This document shows, in pieces, positions 53,113-63,041 of a stretch of 64,000 nucleotides of DNA. This stretch comes from Haemophilus haemolyticus (lineage in GTDB: Bacteria > Pseudomonadota > Gammaproteobacteria > Enterobacterales > Pasteurellaceae). The stretch's first letter is position 1; every line of letters starts with the position of its first letter. The stretch is from contig NZ_CP031240.1 of the NCBI RefSeq assembly GCF_003351405.1, positions 1,054,001 to 1,118,000 on the forward strand, read 5' to 3'. Both the position numbers and the translations under genes were made by a program. The notes beneath the pieces are model-generated. The model did no database searches and was not told the DNA's origin. It saw only the letters and a program-made list of their open reading frames with translations.

Positions 53113-56100
53113 TTAGTGGGTTGTTTTATTTTCATCAAAAACCGGTAATGGTTTATGTTCGGTTGCGACATAGCTGTATACCACAGGCAATACGAACAAG
53201 GTGAAAATAGTACCAATGGATAATCCCGCTACAATCACTATCCCCATACTAAAGCGAGATACCGCTCCCGCACCTGTTGCATAGAGTAATGGAATTAAGC
53301 CAGCTACCATTGCTGCCGTTGTCATTAGAATTGGGCGTAAACGTACTTTGGCTGCATGAGTGATTGCCTCAATTCGAGTTTTACCATGGTTTAGCTGCTC
53401 TTCTTTTGCCACTTCACACATTAAGATACCGTGTTTGGTGATTAATCCTACGAGAGTAATCAATCCAACTTGAGAGTAGATATTTAATGTTGTTCCCGCG
53501 ATGCCAAAGAAGGATAAAATATTTAAGCTCACTAATGCACCACTTACGGCTAATGGTACGGAGATCATAATTACCATTGGGTCACGTATAGATTCAAACT
53601 GAATGGCAAGTACCAAGAATATGATGATAACAGCCAATGCAAAAGTGACGGCTAATGCGTTACCTTCTTGTACTAATTGACGTGCTTCAGATTTAAAATC
53701 AAACGTATAGCCTTGCGGTAAATTGTCAGTCGCATATTGTTGTAGCCATGCAACAGCATCTCCCGTTGATGAACCAGGCATTGCTACAGCACTGATTTCA
53801 GCCGAATTTAACTGACTGAAATGTGGTAATGATGTTGGTTGTGTTTCTAGCTTCATCGTGATTAAACTGCTTAATGGCACAGATTGCCCATTACTTGCTG
53901 TTAAGTAATAGTTTTTGAATGCTTCAGGCGATAAACGGTCATCACGTTTGACTTGCGAAATGACTTTATAAGCACGTCCATCCACATCGACTCGTGTAAT
54001 TGTTGCTCCAGATAAGAAACTGCCTAAAGTATTACTGATTTGTTGCATCGTGATACCGTAAGTACCTGCTTTCTCTTTATCGACTGAAATTGTCATTTGC
54101 GCCGTGTCATAGGTCAAATCTAAATTTGTATAAATAAATTTACCCGAGGCTTTCATCGCACTGAGGAATTTTTCTGCGGTATTTGCCAACGATTTATAAT
54201 CTTGAGCAGTTTTTAACACAATAGCGATTGGAGGGCCTTGTTCCCCTGTATCAATTTCAGGAAAGTTAAATGCAGATACGGAGACTTCTGGAATTGATTT
54301 CGCTTTTGCGTTGATTTCATTCATTACGGCAGATTGCTTGCGTGAGCGTTCTTTCCAGTCTTTCAATGTGATGATATTTAACGAGCTATTAGAAGTTGGC
54401 GCGCCAGCAATGCTCATACCAAAAGAGACTTCAGGTGTTTCCATTACATTTTTCATATATGGTTGCATTGCATTTTGAATGTAATCCACATTCACACTAG
54501 ATGGCGCGTTACCAATCGCAATAAATGCACCCTTATCTTCATTTGGCGTTAATTCACTAGAAAGTGAATTAAACAAAAATGGGAGCGTGGAGAAAATCAC
54601 CACCGCAAAAGCCAGCATTGATTTACGATTGAGCATGACGAGATCAAGCATGTATTCGTAAATACGATTTACTTTACCTAAGGTATGTTCTACGCGTTCT
54701 TCCATCCATGTTGGTTTAGCATTAGATTTGAGTAACTTACTACTCATCATTGGCGATAAAGTTAATGCCACGATACCAGAAATAAATACCGCACCAGCAA
54801 GGGTTAAAGCAAACTCTTTAAACAATGTGCCAGTAATGCCACCCATTAAAGCCATTGGTGAATAAACTGCGATCAATGCGATGGTCATAGAAATTACAGG
54901 CACGGCAATTTCACGAGTACCAATAATTGCAGCGCGGAATGGTGTTTCTCCTTCTTTAATATGGCGATCTACGTTTTCTAACACCACAATCGCATCATCT
55001 ACGACTAAACCAATAGCGAGAATAAGTGCTAATAATGTCATTAAGTTAATAGAAAAATCTAAACTTTGTAGCATCATTAAAACACCGATCAACGAAATCG
55101 GAATGGTGAGAACTGGAATTAAAATTGCGCGAAGCGATCCGATAAACATCAAAATAACAACTAATACAATAACAGTTGCTTCCACAATAGTTTTAATTAC
55201 TTCATGGATTGAACTATTAATCGCAATAGTACTGTCATAAAGAATGTCAGTTTCCATACTATCCGGTAGTTGCTTTTTAATATTTTCAAAGAGCGGTCGG
55301 ATTTTTTCTGCAACGGTTAATGGGTTAGCCGATGAGGTTGGATTAATGCCTAATACAACAGAATCTGCACCATTTGCAGTTGCACGAGAATTATCGCTTT
55401 CTTTGTTCAATTCAATGGTCGCAATATCGCGTAGGCGTACTAAATCATCACCACGAGAAGCAACAATTAAGTTACCTAATTGCTCAACGGATTTGGTCGT
55501 TGTTTCAACTTTGTTGCGGTAAGTGACATAGTAGCCGTTATCATTACCAGCCGCAGTTTGTACATTATTTGCAGAAAGGGCAGACATTACTGTTGGCGCA
55601 GAAAGATTTTGTGACGCCATTTTTTGAGGATCTAGCCAAATACGTAATGCATATTCCGCTGCACCAAATACTTGTACTCCAGCCACGCCTTCAATCGTAA
55701 AGAATTGAGGTTTGACTACACGATTAATGTAGTCAGTTACTTGACTTGAGTCGAGTTTGTTGGAGCGGAAACTTATATACATAATCCCCGTACCACCAGA
55801 GGAAGATGCGACGCTTGGTGCTTCAATTCCACTTGGTAATTCAGAACGCACAGCATTTACTTTTGCCAATACATCAGCAAGTGCTCCAGCAGGATCGGTA
55901 TTCAGTTTCATTTTGACTGTAATAGTCGATGAATTTGGCGCACTGCTGGATGACATATAGTCAATGTTATCTGCTTGGGCGATAGATTCTTCTAATGTAG
56001 AAGTAACAAATGCTTGAATTAGATTTGCATCGGCACCAGGGTAGGCGGTTGTTACCGTAATTACCGTGGTGGTCATTTTAGGGTATTCACGCACTGCCAA

Positions 56101-56193
56101 TTTCGAAATGGCTTGCAAACCTAAAATAATAATAAGCAAGCTAATTGAAATCGCTAAAACAGGACGACGAATAAATATATCGGTAAATTTCAT
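53113..56193 (-). CDS. acrB: RND multidrug efflux transporter, AcrB-like
   Basis: Proton-driven inner-membrane pump expelling drugs, dyes and bile through a TolC-type channel. The 1026 residues have the MKFTDIFIRRPVLAISISLL start, the DD proton-relay pair in GLVVDDAIVVLENVDRH (transmembrane helix 4), and two large periplasmic loops. It is about 20 residues shorter than E. coli AcrB and its sequence is closer to the MexB/VexD branch of short RND pumps. Second gene of acrR-acrA-acrB; no outer-membrane partner is in the window. Confidence 0.93.
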   Translation of the reverse strand: MKFTDIFIRRPVLAISISLLIIILGLQAISKLAVREYPKMTTTVITVTTAYPGADANLIQAFVTSTLEESIAQADNIDYMSSSSAPNSSTITVKMKLNTDPAGALADVLAKVNAVRSELPSGIEAPSVASSSGGTGIMYISFRSNKLDSSQVTDYINRVVKPQFFTIEGVAGVQVFGAAEYALRIWLDPQKMASQNLSAPTVMSALSANNVQTAAGNDNGYYVTYRNKVETTTKSVEQLGNLIVASRGDDLVRLRDIATIELNKESDNSRATANGADSVVLGINPTSSANPLTVAEKIRPLFENIKKQLPDSMETDILYDSTIAINSSIHEVIKTIVEATVIVLVVILMFIGSLRAILIPVLTIPISLIGVLMMLQSLDFSINLMTLLALILAIGLVVDDAIVVLENVDRHIKEGETPFRAAIIGTREIAVPVISMTIALIAVYSPMALMGGITGTLFKEFALTLAGAVFISGIVALTLSPMMSSKLLKSNAKPTWMEERVEHTLGKVNRIYEYMLDLVMLNRKSMLAFAVVIFSTLPFLFNSLSSELTPNEDKGAFIAIGNAPSSVNVDYIQNAMQPYMKNVMETPEVSFGMSIAGAPTSNSSLNIITLKDWKERSRKQSAVMNEINAKAKSIPEVSVSAFNFPEIDTGEQGPPIAIVLKTAQDYKSLANTAEKFLSAMKASGKFIYTNLDLTYDTAQMTISVDKEKAGTYGITMQQISNTLGSFLSGATITRVDVDGRAYKVISQVKRDDRLSPEAFKNYYLTASNGQSVPLSSLITMKLETQPTSLPHFSQLNSAEISAVAMPGSSTGDAVAWLQQYATDNLPQGYTFDFKSEARQLVQEGNALAVTFALAVIIIFLVLAIQFESIRDPMVIMISVPLAVSGALVSLNILSFFGIAGTTLNIYSQVGLITLVGLITKHGILMCEVAKEEQLNHGKTRIEAITHAAKVRLRPILMTTAAMVAGLIPLLYATGAGAVSRFSMGIVIVAGLSIGTIFTLFVLPVVYSYVATEHKPLPVFDENKTTH

Positions 56194-56210
56194 TCGTATT
56201 TCCTAGTTAA

Positions 56211-57407
56211 TTAAAGGTTAGTTTTATTTACTGGCTCTGTTGCACCTACAATGTCTTTTTCAATCCATTCTACAAGACTGCCATTGCCGATACCTTGTTG
56301 ACCACCAGTGATAATCTTATCACCAGGTTTTACTTCATTACCTTGTAATTGAGAATAAATGCCTTGGCGATCTTTCGTAAATACAGTGATTTGTTTTGCT
56401 CGATATAAACGATCTAATTTTTTATTCTCTGCCATTTTCTCTTTGTCTTCATTAGATAATGGTGTGAGTAAGTAAGCAATTTCACCATACATGTTGTAGC
56501 TAATAGCTACTTGTGGAACGACAACTTGATTTGTTTCAGTTGGAAGCGCTATGCGTAAGCGAGAGAACATACCTGAAAGCAATTTACGTCCATCTTCAGG
56601 ATCAAATGTGGCCTGAACATCAACTAAACCTGTTGATGAATTAATAGCGGGTTCAATAGCCGTGATTCGAGCTGAAAATGTTTCGCCCAAGCGAGCATCG
56701 GTTGTTGCTGTGACGCGTTGACCGATATGCAATTTATCTAAATCATTTTGTGAAAGGGCAAAATCCACTTTCATTGAGCTAGTATCTTCTACACGCACAA
56801 TTTCTGTTCCAACATTCACATATTGACCAACGTTTACTTTCACAATACCTGCTTTACCATCAAATGGTGCAACGATTTTACGGCGTTCAATTGCTGCTTT
56901 TAGAGATTCAATATTGGCTAGTTGCGCGTCATAAGCAGCTTTTGCGTTATCCATTTCTTGTCGTGAAACAGCATTGCTTTTCAATAAATTCACATAACGT
57001 TGATAAGTTTGGCGAAGAGCTGGGAGTTGTGCCTGTGCAGCTTGAAGGCTAGCATGTTCTACTGAACTGTCGAGTTCAATGAGTAAATCGCCTTTTTTCA
57101 CTTGTTGGCCATTTTGCACGAGCACTTGAGAAATCGTACCTGCATTTTGTGTACTGAGCATCGCACCTTGATTTGGACGCACAAGACCTGTTGTGTTAAT
57201 AACTGGCGTCCATTCACGAGGTTGTACTTCAAGTGCGGTCACTGGGCTTGAAGGTTCTGGCATTCCCGCAATGGCTCGGCTTATCATTACACCTTTTATC
57301 ATATTAAAACCGATGACACTGGCAAAAATTAAGACAAATACCACTAAAATTATTTTCATAAAGAAAATATGTGAGCGTTTTGGTCTTTGATGTTGAGTTT
57401 GACTCAT
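56211..57407 (-). CDS. acrA: RND periplasmic adaptor, AcrA-like
   Basis: Membrane-fusion protein joining AcrB to the outer channel. I choose the ATG at 57407 (GGAGC upstream), 398 residues; the longer frame overlaps acrR. It has an N-terminal membrane anchor (IILVVFVLIFASVIGFNMI) but no lipobox cysteine, so it is held by the helix rather than by lipid, then lipoyl half-motif DLLIELDSSVEHASLQAAQAQ, alpha-hairpin and beta-barrel domains. 17 bases before acrB. Confidence 0.9.
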   Translation of the reverse strand: MSQTQHQRPKRSHIFFMKIILVVFVLIFASVIGFNMIKGVMISRAIAGMPEPSSPVTALEVQPREWTPVINTTGLVRPNQGAMLSTQNAGTISQVLVQNGQQVKKGDLLIELDSSVEHASLQAAQAQLPALRQTYQRYVNLLKSNAVSRQEMDNAKAAYDAQLANIESLKAAIERRKIVAPFDGKAGIVKVNVGQYVNVGTEIVRVEDTSSMKVDFALSQNDLDKLHIGQRVTATTDARLGETFSARITAIEPAINSSTGLVDVQATFDPEDGRKLLSGMFSRLRIALPTETNQVVVPQVAISYNMYGEIAYLLTPLSNEDKEKMAENKKLDRLYRAKQITVFTKDRQGIYSQLQGNEVKPGDKIITGGQQGIGNGSLVEWIEKDIVGATEPVNKTNL

Positions 57408-57438
57408 GTTTAAAGCTCCGTTATAAAAATAACAACAA

Positions 57439-58002
57439 TTATTTCTGAATCGCACGCCAAGAGCGTTCAATCACAGATTCTAAAATTTCAGGCTTAAGAT
57501 CGAAATCGATAAATTTTGCATCAGAGGCTAAATTTATCGCCATTTTCAAACTTAATAAAAAGAGAATATCTTCAGATAATTCAGCTAATAAGCCAGCTTT
57601 TTGTGCTTGATGACAAAATAAATCCCAACGGCAATTTTTAACGTTTTTACAAATATCCTTGAAATTAGGCAAAGATTCATATTGCTTTAAATTGGATAGA
57701 ATGGTGGGATTTTCTTGTAAGAAATACCAAATGTTTTTCCACATTTGTCGATACTGTTCGAAAAAAGGCTTAGATTCATCAAAATCTTTTTCAAGCGTTG
57801 CCATAAACATTGAAAACACTCTGTGTGCAAATTGTTCAAGCAACTCATCTTTGTTTTTGAAATAAAGGTAAATCGTTCCTGCGGCTACATTTGCTTCTTT
57901 CGCAAGTTTGTGCATAGACAGCTGATTCAACCCTTCTTTTGCCATTAAACGATCTGTCGCTGAAAAAATCTGTTCAGCTAAGTCTGTTTTAGCTTGTCGC
58001 AT
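57439..58002 (-). CDS. acrR: TetR-family repressor of the efflux operon
   Basis: Represses acrAB; loss raises macrolide resistance in H. influenzae. The ATG at 58002 (AAGGATCTT upstream) gives 187 residues with the TetR helix-turn-helix (LSMHKLAKEANVAAGTIYLYFKNKDELLEQF) and a C-terminal ligand-binding helical part. It is intact here, without the nonsense or frameshift changes reported in resistant isolates. It is first gene of acrRAB. Two palindromes upstream are candidate operators. Confidence 0.92.
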   Translation of the reverse strand: MRQAKTDLAEQIFSATDRLMAKEGLNQLSMHKLAKEANVAAGTIYLYFKNKDELLEQFAHRVFSMFMATLEKDFDESKPFFEQYRQMWKNIWYFLQENPTILSNLKQYESLPNFKDICKNVKNCRWDLFCHQAQKAGLLAELSEDILFLLSLKMAINLASDAKFIDFDLKPEILESVIERSWRAIQK

Positions 58003-58023
58003 AAGATCCTTGAGTAAAATAAG

Positions 58024-58059
58024 GAGCAATAATTGCTCAAAAATGAATGAGCGTTCATT
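58024..58059. promoter_or_regulatory. Candidate AcrR operators
   Basis: GAGCAAT-A-ATTGCTC (58024-58038) is a perfect 7-base dyad, and AATGAA-TGAGCG-TTCATT (58042-58059) a second inverted repeat, both directly upstream of acrR. The second resembles the TGAATGA..TTCATT-like dyads bound by TetR/AcrR-type proteins. Confidence 0.5.
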
Positions 58060-58108
58060 TTATTTATTTTTTGTTTTTTGGCAAGTTAAAAAACACAAAA
58101 GTACAACG

Positions 58109-58167
58109 AAAATGGGCAACATTTAAAAGCTAGATTTTTGAATCAACTTTTAAATGTTGCCCATTTT
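58109..58167 (-). terminator. Perfect 21-bp hairpin downstream of the amidohydrolase gene
   Basis: 58109-58129 and 58147-58167 are exact inverted copies of 21 bases (AAAATGGGCAACATTTAAAAG and its complement) with a 17-base loop. On the minus strand it follows the amidohydrolase stop and ends in TTTT, so it can terminate. The unusual length and perfection for this region are noted. Confidence 0.75.
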
Positions 58168-58198
58168 GACCGCACTTTTGATTGGGCGGAATAAAAAG

Positions 58199-59191
58199 CT
58201 AAATTGGCTCTAGTCCTAACACTTTACGACCGTTAATACTTGCGATGTTGACCATTTCATCTAAGTGTGGGAAACGGCAACCCGCAGCTAATAGGCTTAA
58301 TTCTTGCCATAAATCACCTTCACATAGAGGAACCATATAATCACAAATATTATCTGTGCCTAGGGCAACAGTGATACCTTCGGGAATCATTTCATCTGCT
58401 GGCGTGAGTGCATTATGGAATGGCATAAGATCTTCTTTGCGATTACTGTCAATCCATGCCATCGGACAGGCTATCATCATCATTTTGGCTTTACGCATTT
58501 TTTCGTAAAGTTTGTAGCGATATTCTTTCGAATGTGAGCCAATGGAAATACCGTGGATACCCACAACTCGCCCCTCCATTCCGTGTTCAACGGTTTTGTC
58601 GCAAAGTTGCTCAGTTTCTTTTTCACTTGGATTGTTGAATTGGTCGACATGTACATGACACATAATTCCAAGAGATTTGGCCTTATCTAACAAGATATCC
58701 ATCGCCTCTAGGCCACGTCCATAATCCAATTCATCACGATATGGTAAGCCACCAATCATATCTACCATTTCTGCACCAATATCAAACCATTTACGCGCAG
58801 TGGGTTCTATTACCCCTTTTAAAGTTTGATTGGCAAATTTCAAAATAATGTCATGTTTATACACTTCACGAGCTTTGTGGGCGGCAATAATTGCACGATC
58901 TTCACAAATTGGGTCTATATCGACAAAAGTACCAAATGCGGTTACACCTTGGGATATCATTAATTCAATAGACTGGCAAAAACGTGCGTAATAATCATCA
59001 ACACTGGAAGTGCGTTTTACTTCATCCACTAAATCCCATTTTTGTTGCAAATTACTACTATGATAAATCCCAATTTTCTCTGGCGTCATCGTAAAAGCGC
59101 GGTCAGCATGTGCATGGGCATTTACCCATCCGCCTTTTTTGATAATTTCATCGCGAATATAGGTTTTAAAACTACGAACATGGCTTTTCAT
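58199..59191 (-). CDS. Metal-dependent amidohydrolase, cytosine-deaminase-like
   Basis: The 330-residue protein has metal-ligand motifs of the CodA/Trz subfamily: HAHADRAF (cf. HxH), CHVHVDQFNNP, GIHGISIG and ALGTDNICDYMVP with the catalytic Asp. This suggests deamination or hydrolysis of a small nitrogen heterocycle, but the substrate is unknown and cytosine itself is only a guess. No transporter or pyrimidine gene is adjacent. It stands alone, ended by the long hairpin. Confidence 0.75.
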   Translation of the reverse strand: MKSHVRSFKTYIRDEIIKKGGWVNAHAHADRAFTMTPEKIGIYHSSNLQQKWDLVDEVKRTSSVDDYYARFCQSIELMISQGVTAFGTFVDIDPICEDRAIIAAHKAREVYKHDIILKFANQTLKGVIEPTARKWFDIGAEMVDMIGGLPYRDELDYGRGLEAMDILLDKAKSLGIMCHVHVDQFNNPSEKETEQLCDKTVEHGMEGRVVGIHGISIGSHSKEYRYKLYEKMRKAKMMMIACPMAWIDSNRKEDLMPFHNALTPADEMIPEGITVALGTDNICDYMVPLCEGDLWQELSLLAAGCRFPHLDEMVNIASINGRKVLGLEPI

Positions 59192-59350
59192 ACAAACTCC
59201 GTAAAAAAGAAAGGATAAAAAGACGAGAATGTATTAATTGAAAGGTGCTGTAAGTACGGCGAGAAGCATTATGATAATGTTATGAAAAACTCACGGATTT
59301 TCATTAATAACATTTTTCAGTCTTAAACTGAATCGTGAGTATAAAGGCTT

Positions 59351-59381
59351 AAGGGCAAAAAATCTATTCTTTTATGCCCTT
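59351..59381 (-). terminator. Possible terminator hairpin of yejM
   Basis: AAGGGCA (59351-59357) and TGCCCTT (59375-59381) pair around an A/T-rich loop that can extend the stem. The trailing T run is weak on the minus strand, so termination is uncertain. It begins 6 bases past the yejM stop. Confidence 0.4.
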
Positions 59382-59386
59382 ATAGA

Positions 59387-61144
59387 TTATTTTTCAAAGA
59401 AGAAATTTTGTAATTGGAAGGCTTCTAAGAAGATTCCAAGTGGCGGTCTGTCTGAAGATTGCTCGATATAATCCTTATCGAATTTTTTGTAATTACCTTT
59501 GCGATCAATGTGATATTGTGTTCCATCAGGTTGAATCACTACATTCCAATGGAAATTAGAGGCAAGTACCCAATCATCCCCTTTAAGATCAAAGAGATTA
59601 CGTCCCTGACTATAATCCATCAACGGGTTTTCTACACGGAATACTGTTTGCATTAATGCAGAGAAAATATCCGCATGATTACTTAATCCATTTTGTTTGC
59701 CTACTGGTAAATCTTTCCAATATACAAGCAATGGCACTTGAACTTCATCGCGCCCAAAGTAGTTTTCTCGCTCTTTTTCATTCATTTCATTAAAGGTTAA
59801 ACCATGCTCTGATGTGATGATAACTAATGCATTTTCAAGCGGTGTACTTTCTAACGCTTTTGCTAAAAGAGAATCAATGTCTTGCAAAGTGCGGTCATAA
59901 TCTGATGGTTTTTTAGCCTCCAAGGCTAAGTCTAAATAAGCAAACCAAGGTGAGTCAGTTTTTTGTGCTTTAATAAAATCATTGAGATTCTTTACCGCAC
60001 TTTCATTATTTGGTTTGTTGGTTTTATTCGATGAAAGTTTCATTTCACGAAATAATGCTTGGCGGAAGACGCTATCTTTGAAATTTGTAGCAGAAAATAA
60101 ACCTAACTGATAATTTTCAGCACGTAATTTTTCGATTAAAACAGATTGGGTATGATTGCTTAAAATGCTATCGGTGTAATTTGCATTTAGTCCGTAAAAT
60201 AACCCAATCAAGCCTGCGTTATTACTATTACCTGTGCTGTAATGATTAGTGAATTCCGTTGAACTTGTTGCAAATTCAGCAAGTTTTGGCATCTTTTCAC
60301 TAGAAATCGCATCATGGCGCAAACCTGAAACCGTTACGATCAGAATATTAGGTTTATGCGTAATTGGTGCATAAGTGAGTTCTTTTTTCGGATAATCAAT
60401 TTTTAAGGCATCTAAACGGCCTTCTTGCGCCAATTTTTGCGTATATTCCTCTCCATCTAAGAAACCGTGTTTTTCTAAAAAAGAACGAGCTGTCATTGGA
60501 TAAGATAAAGGGAAATTAGATCGTTGCATGGTGATAGGACGATACAAATAAGCATCTGCCCAAGCATAAATTAAATGCGTCGCAATGAATGTTGCAGTTA
60601 AGAATATACCGGTACCTTTTAGCCATTTTTGGCGTTCAAGACTGCGTAATTTTTCCCAACTCCAGCGAGAAAATAACATTTGTGCCAGTAAAATTATTGG
60701 CATTGGTGCAAAGAATATTTGCCAATCGCGTGACATTTCACCATTTTCTGGATTGACCAGCAAATTCCATACAATAGATGATAAATGTAGATTAAAACGA
60801 TTGAAAACGGCGGTATCAAATAATAGTAAGGTTGTACAAATCGTGGAAAAAATTACGGTTAATCCGCGAAAAGTGCGGTTATTTTTAACAATAAAACTCA
60901 GTGGAAAGACAATGAGTAAGTACAACGCAAAAACATTGAAACTGAAATGCCCGAGCAAACTCACAAAGAAATAAAGTTTTCCTGCGAGAGTATCTGGCCA
61001 GTCAATGATAAAGGCATAACGAGTGCCAATAAGAATAGCAACAATAATATTAAAAAAGGCAAACCAATGGCCCCACGAAATTTTTCGTGAAACGTCATCG
61101 CGGTATTGTTTGCCGCTGAAGGTGCCTTTTTTAATCCATTTCAT
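59387..61144 (-). CDS. yejM: LPS-homeostasis inner-membrane protein YejM (PbgA/LapC)
   Basis: Senses excess lipid A and shields LpxC from proteolysis through LapB in E. coli. The 585 residues have a DUF3413 domain of five membrane helices (residues ~20-200) and a large periplasmic sulfatase-like domain (HKPNILIVTVSGLRHDAIS onward) that lacks a canonical nucleophile. It is 1 base after yejL. Function is from the E. coli homologue. Confidence 0.92.
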   Translation of the reverse strand: MKWIKKGTFSGKQYRDDVSRKISWGHWFAFFNIIVAILIGTRYAFIIDWPDTLAGKLYFFVSLLGHFSFNVFALYLLIVFPLSFIVKNNRTFRGLTVIFSTICTTLLLFDTAVFNRFNLHLSSIVWNLLVNPENGEMSRDWQIFFAPMPIILLAQMLFSRWSWEKLRSLERQKWLKGTGIFLTATFIATHLIYAWADAYLYRPITMQRSNFPLSYPMTARSFLEKHGFLDGEEYTQKLAQEGRLDALKIDYPKKELTYAPITHKPNILIVTVSGLRHDAISSEKMPKLAEFATSSTEFTNHYSTGNSNNAGLIGLFYGLNANYTDSILSNHTQSVLIEKLRAENYQLGLFSATNFKDSVFRQALFREMKLSSNKTNKPNNESAVKNLNDFIKAQKTDSPWFAYLDLALEAKKPSDYDRTLQDIDSLLAKALESTPLENALVIITSEHGLTFNEMNEKERENYFGRDEVQVPLLVYWKDLPVGKQNGLSNHADIFSALMQTVFRVENPLMDYSQGRNLFDLKGDDWVLASNFHWNVVIQPDGTQYHIDRKGNYKKFDKDYIEQSSDRPPLGIFLEAFQLQNFFFEK

Positions 61145-61145
61145 A

Positions 61146-61364
61146 TTAACGTGTTTTTACCGCATTAATTAAGGAATTTGAAAACGCTTGAGCTAATGCC
61201 TCGCGTTGAGTTTGCGGCACACTGGTGGTTAATAAATTACTCGCCATGTTACCCAGTGCGATTAAGGATAGATCTACAGGGGCTTTATGCTTTTCTAGCA
61301 CTGTGATCATATCGTTTACAATTGCACTTAATTGAGCATCAGAATATTTAGAATGTTGAGCCAT
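61146..61364 (-). CDS. yejL: YejL family protein (DUF1414)
   Basis: A 72-residue helical protein with the family sequence YSDAQLSAIVNDMITVLEKHKAPVDLSLIALGNMASNLL. Function unknown; always next to yejM in gamma-proteobacteria, so probably cotranscribed with it. Divergent from yejK. Confidence 0.9.
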   Translation of the reverse strand: MAQHSKYSDAQLSAIVNDMITVLEKHKAPVDLSLIALGNMASNLLTTSVPQTQREALAQAFSNSLINAVKTR

Positions 61365-61492
61365 AATGTTAAAAATAAAACAAAAAATTTGGCTTATGAT
61401 ACCCGATTATTTGGTAGAACCTAAATAATTTCTTTTTTCTTGCTGAAAAAGTGCGGTTATAATTTGCGGCAAATTTTTCAAAGGTGACAAAA

Positions 61493-62509
61493 ATGAGTAT
61501 TACTGTTAATCAAATTGTTTTGCATCAGTTAGTCAAAAATGTGGATGGCGACAGCATAAAAATGGAAAGCGTATTACGCGATGAGTTGCTGTCAATTACG
61601 CCAGAAGTAGAACAAATGATGTTGCAACTTCATCAAGGCTATCAAAATAAAGCGAAGGCTTTTGGTGTGTTTCAGGAAAAGTCTATCTTTGCACAACATT
61701 TAAATCGTTTATTGGAACAAGAAATTGAGTTTTTAGGTTTTAGTCAATATTCAACAAAATTGCTTGCAGATGAGCTGGGTAAATATAACTTTGCAGACAG
61801 TGGAACCTTGATTTTATGCCAATATAATTTCTTAGCGACAGATTACTTGTTTATTGCATTGCTTGATAGCCGTCATAGTATGTTAGTCGATGAGCATTTA
61901 GATATTCGCCGTACAGAATATCTTGATATTACTCAGTTTGATATTGCGGCAAGAGTTAATTTGACGGATTTGCAGGTGAATGCAAACTCCAATCGTTATT
62001 TAACTTTCATAAAAGGCCGTGTTGGTCGAAAAATTAGTGATTTTTTCATGGATTTTTTAGGTGCCGAAGAAGGATTAAATCCACAAGTACAAAATCAGTG
62101 TTTATTGCAAGCAGTGAGTGATTACTGCGATCAAGGCGAACTCAACAAAGAGCAAACTCAAGCGGTGAAAAAACAAGTGTTTGAATATTGCAAAGCTCAA
62201 CTTGCAGGCGGTGATGAAATTGAATTGCAGGAACTTTCTGATTCCTTACCCACTCTAAACGAACAGCCTTTTGTTACCTTTGCGGGAGAACAGAATTATG
62301 GCTTGGAAGACAGCATTCCGCCAGTACGTTCAACTTTAAAATCCCTAACGAAATTCACTGGTTCAGGAAAGGGGATGAGTATTAGTTTCGATGCTGATTT
62401 ATTGAATACTCGAATTCAATGGGAACCAATGACGGATACGCTTACTATCAAGGGTTTACCGCCGAATTTAAAAGATCAATTACAAAAGGCTTTAAAATCA
62501 GAGAATTAA
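61493..62509 (+). CDS. yejK: Nucleoid-associated protein YejK (NdpA)
   Basis: The ATG at 61493 (AAAGGTGAC upstream) gives 338 residues, close to E. coli YejK (335), starting [20 protein letters not shown]. coli YejK binds topoisomerase IV and gyrase and is found on the nucleoid. The conserved [26 protein letters not shown] region is present. Divergent from yejL across 128 bases holding an uptake sequence. Confidence 0.9.
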   Translation: MSITVNQIVLHQLVKNVDGDSIKMESVLRDELLSITPEVEQMMLQLHQGYQNKAKAFGVFQEKSIFAQHLNRLLEQEIEFLGFSQYSTKLLADELGKYNFADSGTLILCQYNFLATDYLFIALLDSRHSMLVDEHLDIRRTEYLDITQFDIAARVNLTDLQVNANSNRYLTFIKGRVGRKISDFFMDFLGAEEGLNPQVQNQCLLQAVSDYCDQGELNKEQTQAVKKQVFEYCKAQLAGGDEIELQELSDSLPTLNEQPFVTFAGEQNYGLEDSIPPVRSTLKSLTKFTGSGKGMSISFDADLLNTRIQWEPMTDTLTIKGLPPNLKDQLQKALKSEN

Positions 62510-62573
62510 TTTGGAAATATGCTCAAACTTGGGTATTATTTGACAGTACTTTTGCACAAATAAGGTAAAGAAA

Positions 62574-62987
62574 ATGCAAGTTAAAACACTTTTAGGCGCA
62601 ACCTTTTTAGCATTAAGCGTCGCCTCTTGTTCCACCGTTGAAAAAGTTGTATATCGAATTGATGTACCACAAGGCAACTATTTAGAAGCGACTACAGTTG
62701 CTCAAGTTAAAGAAGGCATGACTGCTCAACAAGTACAATATTTGTTGGGGACGCCAGTATTAATCGATCCTTATAATAGTCAGACTTGGTACTATGTGTT
62801 CTTACAACAACGTGCTTATGAAACACCTGTTCAACACACTTTCACGGTAAAATTTGATCAACGTGGTATGGTGACAGAAACCAATCTTGATAAACCTTTG
62901 CCAGAAGTTTCGCAACAAGGCGAAAACAACACCATTATTCAAACTGGTGAGAAAGCAAAATCAAGCTGGTGGCAATTCTGGAAATAA
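62574..62987 (+). CDS. bamE: BAM-complex lipoprotein BamE (SmpA)
   Basis: The 137 residues carry a lipoprotein signal (LLGATFLALSVASC, cut before Cys19), then KVVYRIDVPQGNYLE, VAQVKEGMTAQQVQYLLGTP and YYVFLQQ, the BamE signature that binds phosphatidylglycerol and BamD. A C-terminal Trp-rich end (SSWWQFWK) is unusual. It stands just before cpxR, so its level may follow envelope stress. Confidence 0.93.
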   Translation: MQVKTLLGATFLALSVASCSTVEKVVYRIDVPQGNYLEATTVAQVKEGMTAQQVQYLLGTPVLIDPYNSQTWYYVFLQQRAYETPVQHTFTVKFDQRGMVTETNLDKPLPEVSQQGENNTIIQTGEKAKSSWWQFWK

Positions 62988-63041
62988 TCTTTCTATTTTC
63001 ACCGCACTACAACAAGAACTATTGATAAAAAGGAATCCCCA

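Noticed and set aside
59258-59336. Inverted repeat ACTCACGGATT / AATCGTGAGT after the amidohydrolase upstream region
   Set aside because: Arms are short and imperfect with a ~35-base loop and no T run; no role could be supported.
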